Shown here: positions 32,291 to 38,931 of the stretch, one piece after another
How positions within the stretch are numbered: position 1 is the stretch's first letter
How the letters are laid out: every line of letters starts with the position of its first letter
From: CAUJGQ01 sp038325665
Lineage (GTDB): Bacteria; Chloroflexota; Dehalococcoidia; CAUJGQ01
DNA: 38,931 nucleotides
Direction: 5' to 3'
Assembly (NCBI GenBank): GCA_038325665.1
Contig: JBBQJF010000007.1
Location: 1 to 38,931, forward strand
Made by a program: the position numbers and the translations under genes
The notes under the pieces: generated by a model
Told to the model about the DNA's origin: nothing
The model's database searches: none
What the model saw: only the letters and a program-made list of their open reading frames with translations

Positions 32291-32344
32291 TCGCGAGACG
32301 AGTGTCCTGAACCGTCCTCCCCGGGTTCTTAACCGAACCAGCGA

Positions 32345-32450
32345 TCTCACCTCTCCCCCGGCCCCTCCCCCCCGGCAGGCCGGGGCGGAGCCGCAAGGGG
32401 AGGGGAGCAGCCGTCACCCCTTCCCTCGCGGGGAAGGGGGCCGGGGGTAG
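32345..32450. repeat. Two GC hairpins between cysH and cysC (CCCTCGCGGG family, copy 2)
   Basis: CCCCTCCCC (32362-32370) and GGGGAGGGG (32397-32405) form one 9-bp stem. CCCCTTCCC (32417-32425) and GGGAAGGGG (32431-32439) form a second, with loop TCGCG, followed by GGCCGGGGGTA. The second hairpin matches the repeat upstream of the SDR gene (25559-25588) and lies just before the cysC ribosome-binding site. Confidence 0.65.
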
Positions 32451-32470
32451 CTCATTGCGAAGGAGTTTTC

Positions 32471-33040
32471 ATGTCGCGGGGATTCACACTGTGGTTGACC
32501 GGCCTCTCCGGCGCGGGAAAATCGACAATCGCCGAGGCCCTCGCCCCGATCCTGCGCGGGCGGGGCGCCGCCGTGGAGGTGTTGGACGGCGATGTCGTTC
32601 GCACCAATCTAAGCAAGGGTCTCGGCTTCTCGAAAGAGGACCGCGACACGAACATCCGCCGCATCGGCTTCGTCGCGCACCTCCTGTCGCGCAACGGCGT
32701 GGCGGTGATCACCGCCGCGATCTCGCCCTACCGCGAGATACGCGACGAGGTGCGGGAACAGAATGGTGACTTCATCGAGGTGTACGTGCGCTGCTCGTTG
32801 GAGGAACTGACCCGCCGCGACGTGAAGGGCTTGTACGCCAAGGCGTTGCGGGGCGAGATCGCGAACTTCACCGGTGTCTCCGACCCCTACGAGGAGCCGC
32901 TTGACCCCGAGGTGCTGGTCGATACCGCGTACGAGTCGGTCGAGGACAGCGTGGCGCGGATTCTGGCGGTGTTGGAAGCGCGCGGCTACCTTCCGGTCGC
33001 GGCGGAGCGGCTCGTGACCGCCGGGGAGGCGCGCTCATGA
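32471..33040 (+). CDS. cysC: Adenylyl-sulfate kinase
   Basis: A 189-residue APS kinase, making PAPS from APS and ATP. ATG 32471 follows AAGGAG. The P-loop is GLSGAGKST; DGDVVRTNLSKGLGFSKEDR and IRRIGFVAHLL form the APS site; ISPYREIRDEVRE and KGLYAKALRGEIANFTGVSD are the usual lid and binding segments. Since the neighbouring reductase seems to use APS, this enzyme may supply PAPS for sulfation rather than reduction (inference). Its TGA overlaps the sat ATG (ATGA). Confidence 0.96.
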   Translation: MSRGFTLWLTGLSGAGKSTIAEALAPILRGRGAAVEVLDGDVVRTNLSKGLGFSKEDRDTNIRRIGFVAHLLSRNGVAVITAAISPYREIRDEVREQNGDFIEVYVRCSLEELTRRDVKGLYAKALRGEIANFTGVSDPYEEPLDPEVLVDTAYESVEDSVARILAVLEARGYLPVAAERLVTAGEARS

Positions 33041-34239
33041 CCACGCTGATCGTGCGATCTCAAGGAACCAACTCCGACACGGGACCGATCGCGCCGCACG
33101 GCGGCGCGCTCCGCGAACGTCTGCTGGCCGGGGCCGAGCGACCGGCAGCGCTCGACCGTGCACGGTCGCTGCCCGCCATCGAGTTGACTGCCCGCCAAGT
33201 GGCCGACCTGGAACTCTTGGCGGTCGGCGCCGCCAGCCCGCTCACGGGATTTCTGGGCCGGCGTGACTACGAGCGGGTGCTGACCGACATCCGGCTCGAC
33301 AACGGGACCGTGTGGCCGATCCCGCTGACGCTGGCGGTCGATGCCGGCCCGGCGGGTGTGACGGGGTTGGCGGACGAAGTGGCGCTGACCTATCTCGGGC
33401 AGCCGCTCGCGATCCTTCGCGTCGCCGACCGCTACACCTACGACAAGGCACGCGAAGCACGTCAGGTCTACGGCACGGAGGACGGCGCGCATCCCGGCGT
33501 CGCGGCGCTGGCGGCGCAGGGCGAGCTGCTGCTGGCCGGCGAGGTCGATGTGTTCGCGCTGCCCGAGCGACCGTTCGCCGCCTACCGGTTGACGCCCCGG
33601 CAGACTCGCGATGCCTTCGCCGAGCGAGGCTGGCGCACGGTGGTCGCGTTCCAAACGCGCAACCCTGTTCACCGCGCGCACGAGTACATCCAGAAGTGCG
33701 CGCTCGAAATCGTGGACGGCCTACTGTTGCACCCGCTCGTGGGCGAGACGAAGGACGACGACATCCCGGCGGACGTTCGCATGAGCTGCTACGAGGTGCT
33801 GCTCAAGCAGTATTACCCCGCTAATCGCACGCTGCTCGCGACCTTTCCGGCGGCGATGCGCTACGCCGGCCCGCGTGAAGCGATCTTCCACGCCCTGCTG
33901 CGGAAGAACTACGGTTGTACGCACATCATCATCGGACGCGACCACGCCGGCGTCGGTTCCTACTACGGCACCTACGACGCGCAGCAGATATTCGACCGAT
34001 TCGACCCCGCCGAGATCGGCATCATGCCGCTCAAGTTCGAGCACACCTTCTACTGCCGCGCCTGCGAGGGCATGGCCAGCGCCAAAGTCTGCCCGCATGA
34101 CACGACCGAACACGTCACGCTCTCCGGTACGCGCGTGCGGGAAATGCTGGCGGCGGGACAACGACCGCCGCCGGAGTTTTCGCGGCCGGAGGTGGCCGAT
34201 GTGCTGATTGCCGCCATGCGGGCGGCCCCGGAGGGATGA
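33037..34239 (+). CDS. sat: Sulfate adenylyltransferase (ATP sulfurylase)
   Basis: A 400-residue enzyme that makes APS from sulfate and ATP. The PUA-like N-terminus holds LELLAVGAASPLTGFLGRRD. The catalytic nucleotide motif is QTRNPVHRAHEYIQ, and GRDHAGVGSYYGTYDAQ with MPLKFEHTFYC forms the rest of the site. The zinc-type cysteines (YCRACEGMASAKVCPH) mark the single-domain bacterial Sat form rather than CysDN. It overlaps cysC by 4 bases, and the next gene starts 1 base after its stop. Confidence 0.96.
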   Translation: MTTLIVRSQGTNSDTGPIAPHGGALRERLLAGAERPAALDRARSLPAIELTARQVADLELLAVGAASPLTGFLGRRDYERVLTDIRLDNGTVWPIPLTLAVDAGPAGVTGLADEVALTYLGQPLAILRVADRYTYDKAREARQVYGTEDGAHPGVAALAAQGELLLAGEVDVFALPERPFAAYRLTPRQTRDAFAERGWRTVVAFQTRNPVHRAHEYIQKCALEIVDGLLLHPLVGETKDDDIPADVRMSCYEVLLKQYYPANRTLLATFPAAMRYAGPREAIFHALLRKNYGCTHIIIGRDHAGVGSYYGTYDAQQIFDRFDPAEIGIMPLKFEHTFYCRACEGMASAKVCPHDTTEHVTLSGTRVREMLAAGQRPPPEFSRPEVADVLIAAMRAAPEG

Positions 34240-34240
34240 G

Positions 34241-34576
34241 ATGGCGATTCTACCGGCGCGCATGCGCTTTGGCCGGGGCCGCTGGATTGACGCGCCCGCC
34301 GCTCCTGATGTGAGTCTGCTCACCGCGACCCCCGGTGGCTCGCCGCGTACTCCGGTCGAGGGCTTCGCGCTCGGCTATCTCGCCAAGCACGGCGCCACGA
34401 GCAGGTCGGAGCTTGTCACGGCGGTGCGCTCCTGGATCGCGCGGTGCGAACGCGGCGCCGGCGGCGGGGTGGGTGATCTGGGATTCTGGGGCGACGGCAT
34501 GTGGCACGAGGACGCCGTGCGCGCCGTGGCGCGGATGGAAGACGGCCTCGTGCGGGCGGCCTCCGGTGGCGAGTGA
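34241..34576 (+). CDS. Unknown 111-residue protein of the sulfate-assimilation unit
   Basis: The start at ATG 34241, 1 base after the sat stop, has GGAGGG inside the sat end as ribosome-binding site. No family is recognised. The middle (EGFALGYLAKHGATSRSELVTAV) could form a small winged-helix-like unit, since LxxLxxHGxxSRSEL resembles the first helices of such domains; the C-terminal part has DLGFWGDGMWHEDAVRAVARM. There is no signal peptide or membrane segment. Tight coupling to sat suggests a role in sulfur assimilation or its control. About 100 bases separate it from ssuA. Confidence 0.75.
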   Translation: MAILPARMRFGRGRWIDAPAAPDVSLLTATPGGSPRTPVEGFALGYLAKHGATSRSELVTAVRSWIARCERGAGGGVGDLGFWGDGMWHEDAVRAVARMEDGLVRAASGGE

Positions 34577-34602
34577 GACGCCGGCAACTTTCGGCCCCGT
34601 TC

Positions 34603-34614
34603 GAACGCCGGTTC
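34603..34614. promoter_or_regulatory. GAAC/GTTC palindrome upstream of ssuA
   Basis: GAACGCCGGTTC is a perfect GAAC-N4-GTTC palindrome, flanked by further half-sites (GTTC just before and GAAC at 34617-34620). By its form it could be a LexA box, but it is about 100 bases from the ssuA start, has no obvious promoter next to it, and one chance match would not be surprising in a window of this size. Confidence 0.35.
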
Positions 34615-34712
34615 CCGAACATTGGATCCGCCACTGACTCTGGCGCGGATTGGCGGAAGGCAGTCCGGGACTGGTGTTTGAACCTGCCGGGCACGTCGCC
34701 GAAGGATTCTCG

Positions 34713-35786
34713 ATGCGCCTCAAATCGCTTCTGCTGCTGGCGACCTCTGTCATCATGCTTGGCGCGGCGTGCGGCAGCGGCGATCGAGGCGCCGCGCCGC
34801 TCACCGCTGGAGCGTCCGCGCCGCGCGGCGCCGAGAGTGGCACGCTCCGGCTGGGAATATTCCCCAATATCACACACGCCACCGGGCTTGTTGGGATCGA
34901 GGCGGACATCTTCGCGCGCAATCTCGGACCCCACGTGACCCTGAAGACATCGACGTTCAACGCCGGTCCGGCCGCGGTCGAAGCGCTGTTCTCGAACGCG
35001 CTCGACGCGGCTTATATAGGACCCAACCCGGCGATCAACGCGTACGTTCGCTCGAAGGGCGCCGCGATCCGGGTGGTGGCGGGCGCGACCTCGGGTGGCG
35101 CGTTCTTCGTGGTGCAATCTGATATCACCAACGCGGGCGATCTGCGCGGAAAGAAGGTCGCCAGTCCGCAGCTCGGCAACACGCAGGATGTCGCCTTGCG
35201 ACGCTGGCTGAAAGAGCAGGGGCTTCGCACGGACGTGCGGGGCGGTGGCGACGTCTCGGTGGTTCCGGGGGACAATGCGCGCTCGTTTGAGTCGTTTCGG
35301 GCGGGACAGATCGCGGGCGCGTGGGTTCCTGAACCGTGGGCAACCCGGCTGGTGACCGACGCCGGCGGCAAGGTACTAGTCGACGAGCGTGATGAATGGC
35401 CGGGCGGGGCCTACGTGACCACCCATCTGGTCGTGCGCACCGCGTTTCTCCAGCAGCACCCCGACGTGGTGGAGCTGCTGCTGCGCGGCCATGTCGAGGC
35501 GACCGCCTATGTGAATGCTCAGCCGGCAGAGGCGCGCCGCCTGGTGAACGCGGCGCTCGCGCGGATTACCGGCCGGCCCCTGCCGGACGCACTGATCGCG
35601 GCGGCGTGGCGCAACCTGGTATTCACCAACGATCCGTTGGCGGCGTCGCTCCGTACATCCGCGACCGAGGCGGCTGCCTTTGGCTTCGTCGATCCGCGCG
35701 GGATTGAAATCGATGGCATTTATGACTTGCGGCTGCTCAATACGGTCTTGCGAGGCGCGGGCAACGCGGAGGTCCAAGTCCGATGA
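34713..35786 (+). CDS. ssuA: Aliphatic sulfonate/nitrate-type ABC transporter substrate-binding lipoprotein
   Basis: A 357-residue binding protein. ATG 34713 follows AAGGA, and the N-terminus is a lipoprotein signal with lipobox LGAAC (Cys20). The mature protein has the SsuA/TauA/NrtA fold: LRLGIFPNITHATGLVG, NAGPAAVEALFSNALDAAYIG, GKKVASPQLGNTQDVALRRWL and GAWVPEPWATRL. Together with the next two genes it forms an importer, and the location behind cysH-cysC-sat points to sulfonates as a sulfur source (SsuA or TauA); nitrate or thiamine precursors are alternatives. No desulfonating monooxygenase (ssuD/tauD) is in the window. Its TGA overlaps the ssuB ATG. Confidence 0.88.
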   Translation: MRLKSLLLLATSVIMLGAACGSGDRGAAPLTAGASAPRGAESGTLRLGIFPNITHATGLVGIEADIFARNLGPHVTLKTSTFNAGPAAVEALFSNALDAAYIGPNPAINAYVRSKGAAIRVVAGATSGGAFFVVQSDITNAGDLRGKKVASPQLGNTQDVALRRWLKEQGLRTDVRGGGDVSVVPGDNARSFESFRAGQIAGAWVPEPWATRLVTDAGGKVLVDERDEWPGGAYVTTHLVVRTAFLQQHPDVVELLLRGHVEATAYVNAQPAEARRLVNAALARITGRPLPDALIAAAWRNLVFTNDPLAASLRTSATEAAAFGFVDPRGIEIDGIYDLRLLNTVLRGAGNAEVQVR

Positions 35787-36580
35787 CACAACTATTGACA
35801 CCGGGCGGGCAATCTCCCACGGAAGCCAGTCCGTCCCCTGTTGTCAGCCTGCGGGCGGTCTCGAAGCTATACGGGCACGGCCGCGAGGCGGCGCCGGCGC
35901 TGGACCGCGTATCGTTTGACGTTCGCGCCGGTGAGTTCGTCTGCTTGGTCGGGGCATCGGGGTGCGGCAAGAGCACCATCCTCAACCTAATTGCCGGGTT
36001 AGAGCGGCCCTCCACCGGCACGATTGAACTCGGCGGCGAACGGGCGACGCTGATGTTCCAGGACGCGGCCCTGTTTCCCTGGCTGACAGTCGAACAGAAC
36101 GTCGCCTTTCCGCTGAAAATGCGGCGGGTCGCCGCCGGCGAGCGGCGCGAACGGGTCGCGGCGCTGCTCCGCATGGTCCACCTCGATGGGTTCGGCGCCA
36201 AAAGGCCGCATCAACTCTCCGGCGGCATGCGCCAGCGGGTTGCGCTCGCCCGAGCGCTGGCGCGGGGCGCGAGCGTGCTGCTGATGGATGAACCGTTCGG
36301 CGCGCTGGACGCGATGATGCGCGACCTGTTGCACGACGAGATCGAGCGACTGTGGCGGGAGGCGGAACTGACCGTGGTGTTCGTCACCCACAATGTGCGC
36401 GAGGCGGTGCGTCTCGGCGACCGCGTGCTCGTGCTGTCGAGCCGGCCCGGTAGGCTGGCGGCCGAGTACGCGGTCGATATCGCGCGTCCCCGCCGCATCG
36501 AGTCGCCCGAGGTCGCGGCGCTGGCCGCCGCCATCACGGATAGACTCCGGCAAGTGGGGGGTCGCGATGTTGCGGCTTGA
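35783..36580 (+). CDS. ssuB: Sulfonate-type ABC transporter ATP-binding protein
   Basis: A 265-residue ATPase of the SsuB/TauB/NrtD type. Walker A is GASGCGKST, the Q-loop MFQDAALFPWLTV, the signature LSGGMRQRVALARAL, Walker B VLLMDEPFGALD and the switch histidine is in VVFVTHNVREA. The start overlaps ssuA by 4 bases and the end overlaps ssuC by 14, so the three are one translated unit. Usual length for the subfamily. Confidence 0.93.
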   Translation: MTQLLTPGGQSPTEASPSPVVSLRAVSKLYGHGREAAPALDRVSFDVRAGEFVCLVGASGCGKSTILNLIAGLERPSTGTIELGGERATLMFQDAALFPWLTVEQNVAFPLKMRRVAAGERRERVAALLRMVHLDGFGAKRPHQLSGGMRQRVALARALARGASVLLMDEPFGALDAMMRDLLHDEIERLWREAELTVVFVTHNVREAVRLGDRVLVLSSRPGRLAAEYAVDIARPRRIESPEVAALAAAITDRLRQVGGRDVAA

Positions 36581-37439
36581 ACCCTCCCCGTCCGAGGTCA
36601 CTCGCGACGCGGTCGAGGAGCCGGCGCTGTCCACGGTACGGAAGGCGGGCCGGGTACGTCGCGGCTGGGCGGCAATCTGGCCGCGGCTCGCGGCGCTCGC
36701 GCTGGTGCTGGCGGGATGGCAGGCGCTGGTGTGGAGCGGCTGGCGGCCGTCGTACGTGCTGCCGGGACCGGCGCCGGTGATCGGCCGCCTGCTCCATGAT
36801 CTCGGCAGTGGCGACCTACCCCGCGCGGCAGGCGTGACACTGCAACGGGCCGCGGCCGGCTACACCATCGCCGTGATTGCCGGAACGGTGGTCGGACTTG
36901 CGGTCGCGCGCATCCCGCTGCTCCGGGCGGCGGTAGGATCGCTGATCACCGGGCTTCAGTCGATGCCGTCGGTGGCCTGGTTTCCGCTCGCAATCTTGTT
37001 GTTCAGTCTGAGCGAGGCGGCGATCTTGTTCGTCGTGGTGCTCGGCGCCGCCCCCTCAATCGCGAACGGCATCATCTCCGGCGTCGATCACATCCCGCCG
37101 TTGCTGCTTCGCGCGGGGCGGGTGCTCGACGCTCGCGGGGTCGCGCTCTACCGTCACGTCATCCTACCGGCGGCGCTGCCCGGCGTGGTGGCCGGACTCA
37201 AGCAGGGATGGGCATTCGCGTGGCGCAGCCTGATGGCGGGCGAACTGCTCGTGATCATCGCCAATCGGCCATCGATCGGCGTGCGCTTGCAGTACGCGCG
37301 GGAACTCTCTGACGCGGAGGGATTGTTGTCATCGATGATCGTCGTGCTCGTCTTGGGCGTCGCCGTCGATACCCTGGTGTTCGGTCGAATCGAGCAGACG
37401 ATCCGCACGCGTCGCGGCCTGGTCGATCAGTCCGGCTGA
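36567..37439 (+). CDS. ssuC: Sulfonate-type ABC transporter permease
   Basis: A 290-residue permease from ATG 36567 inside the end of ssuB, with GGGGGG upstream. About six membrane segments can be seen, beginning LAALALVLAGWQALVWSGW. The BPD-type signature loop is LYRHVILPAALPGVVAGLKQGWAFAW, which contacts the ATPase. SVAWFPLAILLFSLSEAAI and PSVAWFPL are typical of SsuC/TauC. The N-terminal 30 residues are polar and cytoplasmic. It is the last gene of the sulfur block on this strand. Confidence 0.93.
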   Translation: MLRLEPSPSEVTRDAVEEPALSTVRKAGRVRRGWAAIWPRLAALALVLAGWQALVWSGWRPSYVLPGPAPVIGRLLHDLGSGDLPRAAGVTLQRAAAGYTIAVIAGTVVGLAVARIPLLRAAVGSLITGLQSMPSVAWFPLAILLFSLSEAAILFVVVLGAAPSIANGIISGVDHIPPLLLRAGRVLDARGVALYRHVILPAALPGVVAGLKQGWAFAWRSLMAGELLVIIANRPSIGVRLQYARELSDAEGLLSSMIVVLVLGVAVDTLVFGRIEQTIRTRRGLVDQSG

Positions 37440-37673
37440 GTGGCGACCGATGCGACCGTCGTCAATCACACCCGGCCGGCCCCTGGCGCACTCCTCAAGG
37501 GGCGGTCGCCCTCCCCTCCCGGTTCGGGTATGTGATCGATGCGGATACGACCCCCGCGGTTCCGGTGACATGAGCGCCCCCGACGCGCCCATACATCGAT
37601 AGCGGACGGCGGGCGGGTAGCGCACCCGGCGCCGCGGCGTATATGCCGGTGCCCGTTGTCGGGGGATGCGCGA

Positions 37674-38042
37674 TCACAAGCTGATCACCTGAAGGTCAGG
37701 CACACTGCCGAGTGCCTGGTACAGGTCGGGGAAACAGCCGACCCGCACGCCGCTCACGACATCCTTGGGCATGTATCCTCCACCGTCCAGTTTGTCAGCC
37801 AGCCCCCGCGCCGCGGCGCATTGGTCGCACAACATCAGCATCATGCCCTGATCAGCGGCAACTTGTGCCAGTCGCTCACCGAGTGGATCACCCTTACGGA
37901 GGGCGTAGGTATTGTCATGGAAGAAGAACATCCCGACCACGGTGGCGCCGTGGCGCTTTTCTTCGAGCTGCGGCAGGATCATGCCGCCAAGGATGTAGCT
38001 GACCGACTGGCCGGCAGTGGTGAACACGTATGCGACATTCAT
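37674..38042 (-). CDS. DsrE/DsrF-like sulfur-relay family protein
   Basis: A 122-residue protein from ATG 38042, with GGAGGG about 10 bases upstream; a start at 38060 is also possible. It resembles DsrE-like (SaoD-type) proteins: N-terminal strand MNVAYVFTTAGQSVSYIL, GATVVGMFFFHDNTYALRKGDPLGERL and a cysteine-bearing MLMLCDQCAAARGLADK near residue 70. In this superfamily the conserved cysteine carries persulfide sulfur between proteins. The position next to the sulfate/sulfonate genes fits a sulfur-handling role, though it is on the opposite strand. The 234 bases to ssuC hold only a weak GCCCCT/AGGGGC hairpin (37479-37503). Confidence 0.75.
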   Translation of the reverse strand: MNVAYVFTTAGQSVSYILGGMILPQLEEKRHGATVVGMFFFHDNTYALRKGDPLGERLAQVAADQGMMLMLCDQCAAARGLADKLDGGGYMPKDVVSGVRVGCFPDLYQALGSVPDLQVISL

Positions 38043-38191
38043 CGATTCGGCGCCCTCCATTGGCGTGTTGCGATTCGCCCGCAACCCCCGAGCGCGGCCA
38101 CGCCCGCGCCTCCCGAGCACGTCGCCGCGACGCGCGTGGCGGTTGCTCACGGACGGACCCGAGGTCAAGACTGGAGCGTCCGGGTCTGAGA

Positions 38192-38931
38192 TTACGACGG
38201 ATTAGAGTCGAGCACCACCAACCCGAGCGGCTGGCCGCCGACCTTGATCCGCCCGGAGACGGTCAGCGACCGCATATCGATCGCCGCCACCGCGTCATCG
38301 CTCGAGACAGAGACGAACGCCCTCGCGCCATCGGGCGTGAAGGTCAGGTTAGTTTGGGAGCCGCCCACATCGATTCGGGTGATCTCCGCGCCGGTTGTGC
38401 CGTCGAGCGCCAGCACGAAATCCTCCTCGGTGTGGGTGACGAGGCCATGGCGGCCATCCGGTGACACCATTGCATGGACAGGGCCACGGCCAGTGGCGGT
38501 GGTCTGCACGACCTCCATGGTGTCAGTGTCGAGCACCACGTTGGTAGCCGCGCGTGCGGTCTGCACCCAGACGTGCTTGCCGTCGGGCGTGACCCGCAGC
38601 ATATACGGACGGCTGCCATCGGGAAACGTCACCGTCTTCACCACCGACCGGGTGGCGAGGTCGATCTTGGAGACGGTGTCTTGATCCCGTTCAGGAGTGA
38701 AGCCGAACCGACGGTCCGGCGTGAAGTGGAGGTCTCAGGGGAAGCGCCCGGTCGGCACGCGCGCCACGACCTCCCCGGCATCGAGATTGACCACGGCGAG
38801 CGCGTCATCGCCGGCGATATTCACCCACGCGGTCGCACGATCGGCCGTCAGTTCGACCGCGTGCGCCGGGCCGCGTCCGCCGGTCGAGATCGTACGCGCC
38901 ACCGTCAGCGTACGCGGATCCACGGCCAGCA
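38192..38931 (-). pseudogene. YncE/YVTN-type beta-propeller gene with an in-frame TGA (5' end outside window)
   Basis: The minus strand encodes 40-residue beta-propeller repeats across the whole segment (PDGKHVWVQTARAATNVVLD, SPDGRHGLVTHTEEDFVLAL, TPDGARAFVSVSSDDAVAAI and, nearer the edge, LTADRATAWVNIAGDDALAV). The single frame is interrupted by one TGA at 38735-38737, between VARVPTGRFP and DLHFTPDRRFGFTPERDQD. Both sides are in the same phase (543 bases between the two stops) and read as neighbouring blades. A tryptophan TGG to TGA change, or a sequence error, would explain it. The gene runs off the right edge, so its N-terminus and any signal peptide are unseen. Such propellers are usually exported and of varied or unknown role. 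Confidence 0.8.

Noticed and set aside
1..38931. CRISPR arrays, tRNA or rRNA genes, transposase or integrase genes
   Set aside because: None was seen on reading both strands; the only mobile element found is non-autonomous.

Overview
The window is GC-rich (about two thirds G+C by eye) and bacterial. Several traits suggest a member of the Chloroflexota, perhaps near Thermomicrobia/Sphaerobacter: a LexA repressor with gram-positive-type GAAC-N4-GTTC operators, large STAND-type LuxR regulators with zinc-ribbon N-termini, DUF4258/DUF2283 and PIN modules, a Hcp-like protein with no other type VI genes, and many GC-rich hairpin repeats. This placement is an inference from gene content; no rRNA or tRNA gene was seen.

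Layout. 1-7.7 kb: the tail of a SprT-like zinc-ribbon protein, a membrane PAS-GGDEF-EAL c-di-GMP protein, a PIN toxin/antitoxin pair enclosed by two direct copies of a LuxR C-terminus, the full LuxR/ATPase regulator and an ECF sigma factor. 7.8-13.2 kb: housekeeping and accessory enzymes (VOC dioxygenase-like, serine hydrolase, FAH hydrolase, SUMF1-domain protein) and an atypical receiver-domain protein. 13.5-17.7 kb: a 45-residue zinc-ribbon protein behind a promoter carrying a perfect LexA box, a GlsB-like membrane protein, holA, an orphan oligopeptide ABC ATPase, and lexA with two operators. 17.9-21.2 kb: PIG-L deacetylase, NUDIX hydrolase and a DUF4258/DUF2283 pair whose first member is broken by a 147-bp non-autonomous inverted-repeat element with an 8-bp target duplication; then queG. 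21.2-23.2 kb: three minus-strand genes (secreted protein of unknown function, Hcp-like protein, TAT-type allene-oxide-cyclase-like barrel). 23.7-31.1 kb: UbiB-type kinase, SDR, S9 peptidase and treZ. 31.2-38.0 kb: a long sulfur block: yezD (DUF2292), cysH, cysC, sat, an unknown 111-residue protein, ssuABC, then a convergent DsrE-like protein. The window ends in a beta-propeller gene interrupted by an in-frame TGA.

How the genes work together. Sulfate activation and reduction (sat, cysC, cysH) and sulfonate uptake (ssuABC) form a nearly continuous same-strand unit behind a good sigma-70 promoter. LexA appears to control itself and the small zinc-ribbon protein. The most unusual material is the repeat content: 7-nt-phased hairpin elements occur just upstream of three ribosome-binding sites, inside the treZ coding sequence, at the 3' end of a hydrolase gene and, in a different 7-nt family, as a mobile element with terminal inverted repeats.
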